From: Tepidanaerobacter acetatoxydans_A
Lineage (GTDB): Bacteria > Bacillota > Thermosediminibacteria > Thermosediminibacterales > Tepidanaerobacteraceae
Length of the DNA stretch: 6,573 bases
Direction of reading: 5' to 3'
Assembly: GCA_022840405.1 (NCBI GenBank)
Contig: JALHJR010000065.1
Span: 1-6,573 of the forward strand
In this document: in pieces, positions 6,289 to 6,573 of the stretch
How the letters are laid out: every line of letters starts with the position of its first letter
How positions within the stretch are numbered: position 1 is the first letter of the stretch
The notes under the pieces: generated by a model
Databases searched by the model: none
Seen by the model: only the letters and a program-made list of their open reading frames with translations
Told to the model about the DNA's origin: nothing
Position numbers and translations under genes: made by a program

Positions 6289-6573
6289 TTAGTACTTCAA
6301 GTATATCCTTGGCCGTTGGGGCATCCGGGAAGTTTTTGTATAAAGTCTCTGATGCAGTTTCCGGCTCCGATATCTTCGCCTTTAATTCTCTTGTCGCCCT
6401 AGCCTATAAAGAGTTTTGTTTTAAGCCTTTTTAAAATGCTTTTTCGTCAAGTCTTGCAAGAGCGTGAATTAAGCTGCCATAGCATGCTGTAAGGCTTTAC
6501 CATCTATGTAAAGACCAATCTATTAAAGAAACTGAAGGCTTTAATATCTTATCCAGTATGCTAAAAGAACAGA
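6275..6573 (-). pseudogene. Degraded 3' end of an unrecognised gene, cut by the window edge
   Basis: The last 42 codons (6403-6275) read as a plausible protein C-terminus, ending FPDAPTAKDILEVLKKNL and stopping inside the terminator loop. The same frame continues upstream with GSLIHALARLDEKAF (about 6478-6434), but TAA and TAG stops interrupt it near 6433 and 6406. A nearby frame holds YIDGKALQHAMAA, so at least one shift is also present. This looks like a decayed gene on the minus strand. I do not recognise the family; a transposase remnant is possible but unproven. Over part of this stretch another frame also gives a protein-like reading, so the exact frame is uncertain. Confidence 0.4.

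Overview
The window is AT-rich, with strong AGGAGG-type ribosome binding sites and T-tailed hairpin terminators. This points to a low-GC Firmicute, probably in the Clostridia/Negativicutes range; that is inference from composition and protein style, and no rRNA is present to confirm it. It holds four recognisable gene loci, three with known family architecture on the minus strand and one on the plus strand, separated by long AT-rich gaps.

Layout. (1) 1-402: AT-rich leader with no supportable gene. (2) 403-1372 (+): an ATP-grasp ligase related to D-alanine--D-alanine ligases. It is split into three reading frames by two single-base losses; restoring one A at 449-454 and one A at 582-585 gives a continuous protein of about 323 residues. 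A terminator follows at 1400-1438. (3) 1722-3276 (-): a perfect 13-bp-stem terminator and an intact M20 metallopeptidase of the AbgB type (480 residues). (4) About 3345/3440 to 5090 (-): an IS110-family insertion sequence. Its DEDD transposase is interrupted by one single-A loss at 4193-4196. A 250-base, relatively GC-rich, hairpin-rich non-coding segment lies beyond the transposase stop and is a candidate bridge RNA/seekRNA. (5) 5151-5831 (-): an intact YheO/DauR-type PAS plus HTH regulator. (6) 5832-6260: an AT-rich gap. (7) 6261-6573 (-): a terminator and the degraded 3' end of an unrecognised gene.

How they fit. The regulator and the AbgB-like peptidase point the same way, and the IS110 element sits between them. 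Before insertion they may have been neighbours, or even one transcription unit (inference). The peptidase now has its own candidate promoter and a dyad just upstream, near the IS boundary. The most interesting items are the non-coding end of the IS110 element and the fact that all three frameshifts in recognisable genes are the loss of one A from an A run. That pattern could be sequencing error rather than biology. No clearly new defence, metabolic or RNA system is visible beyond the candidate bridge RNA.
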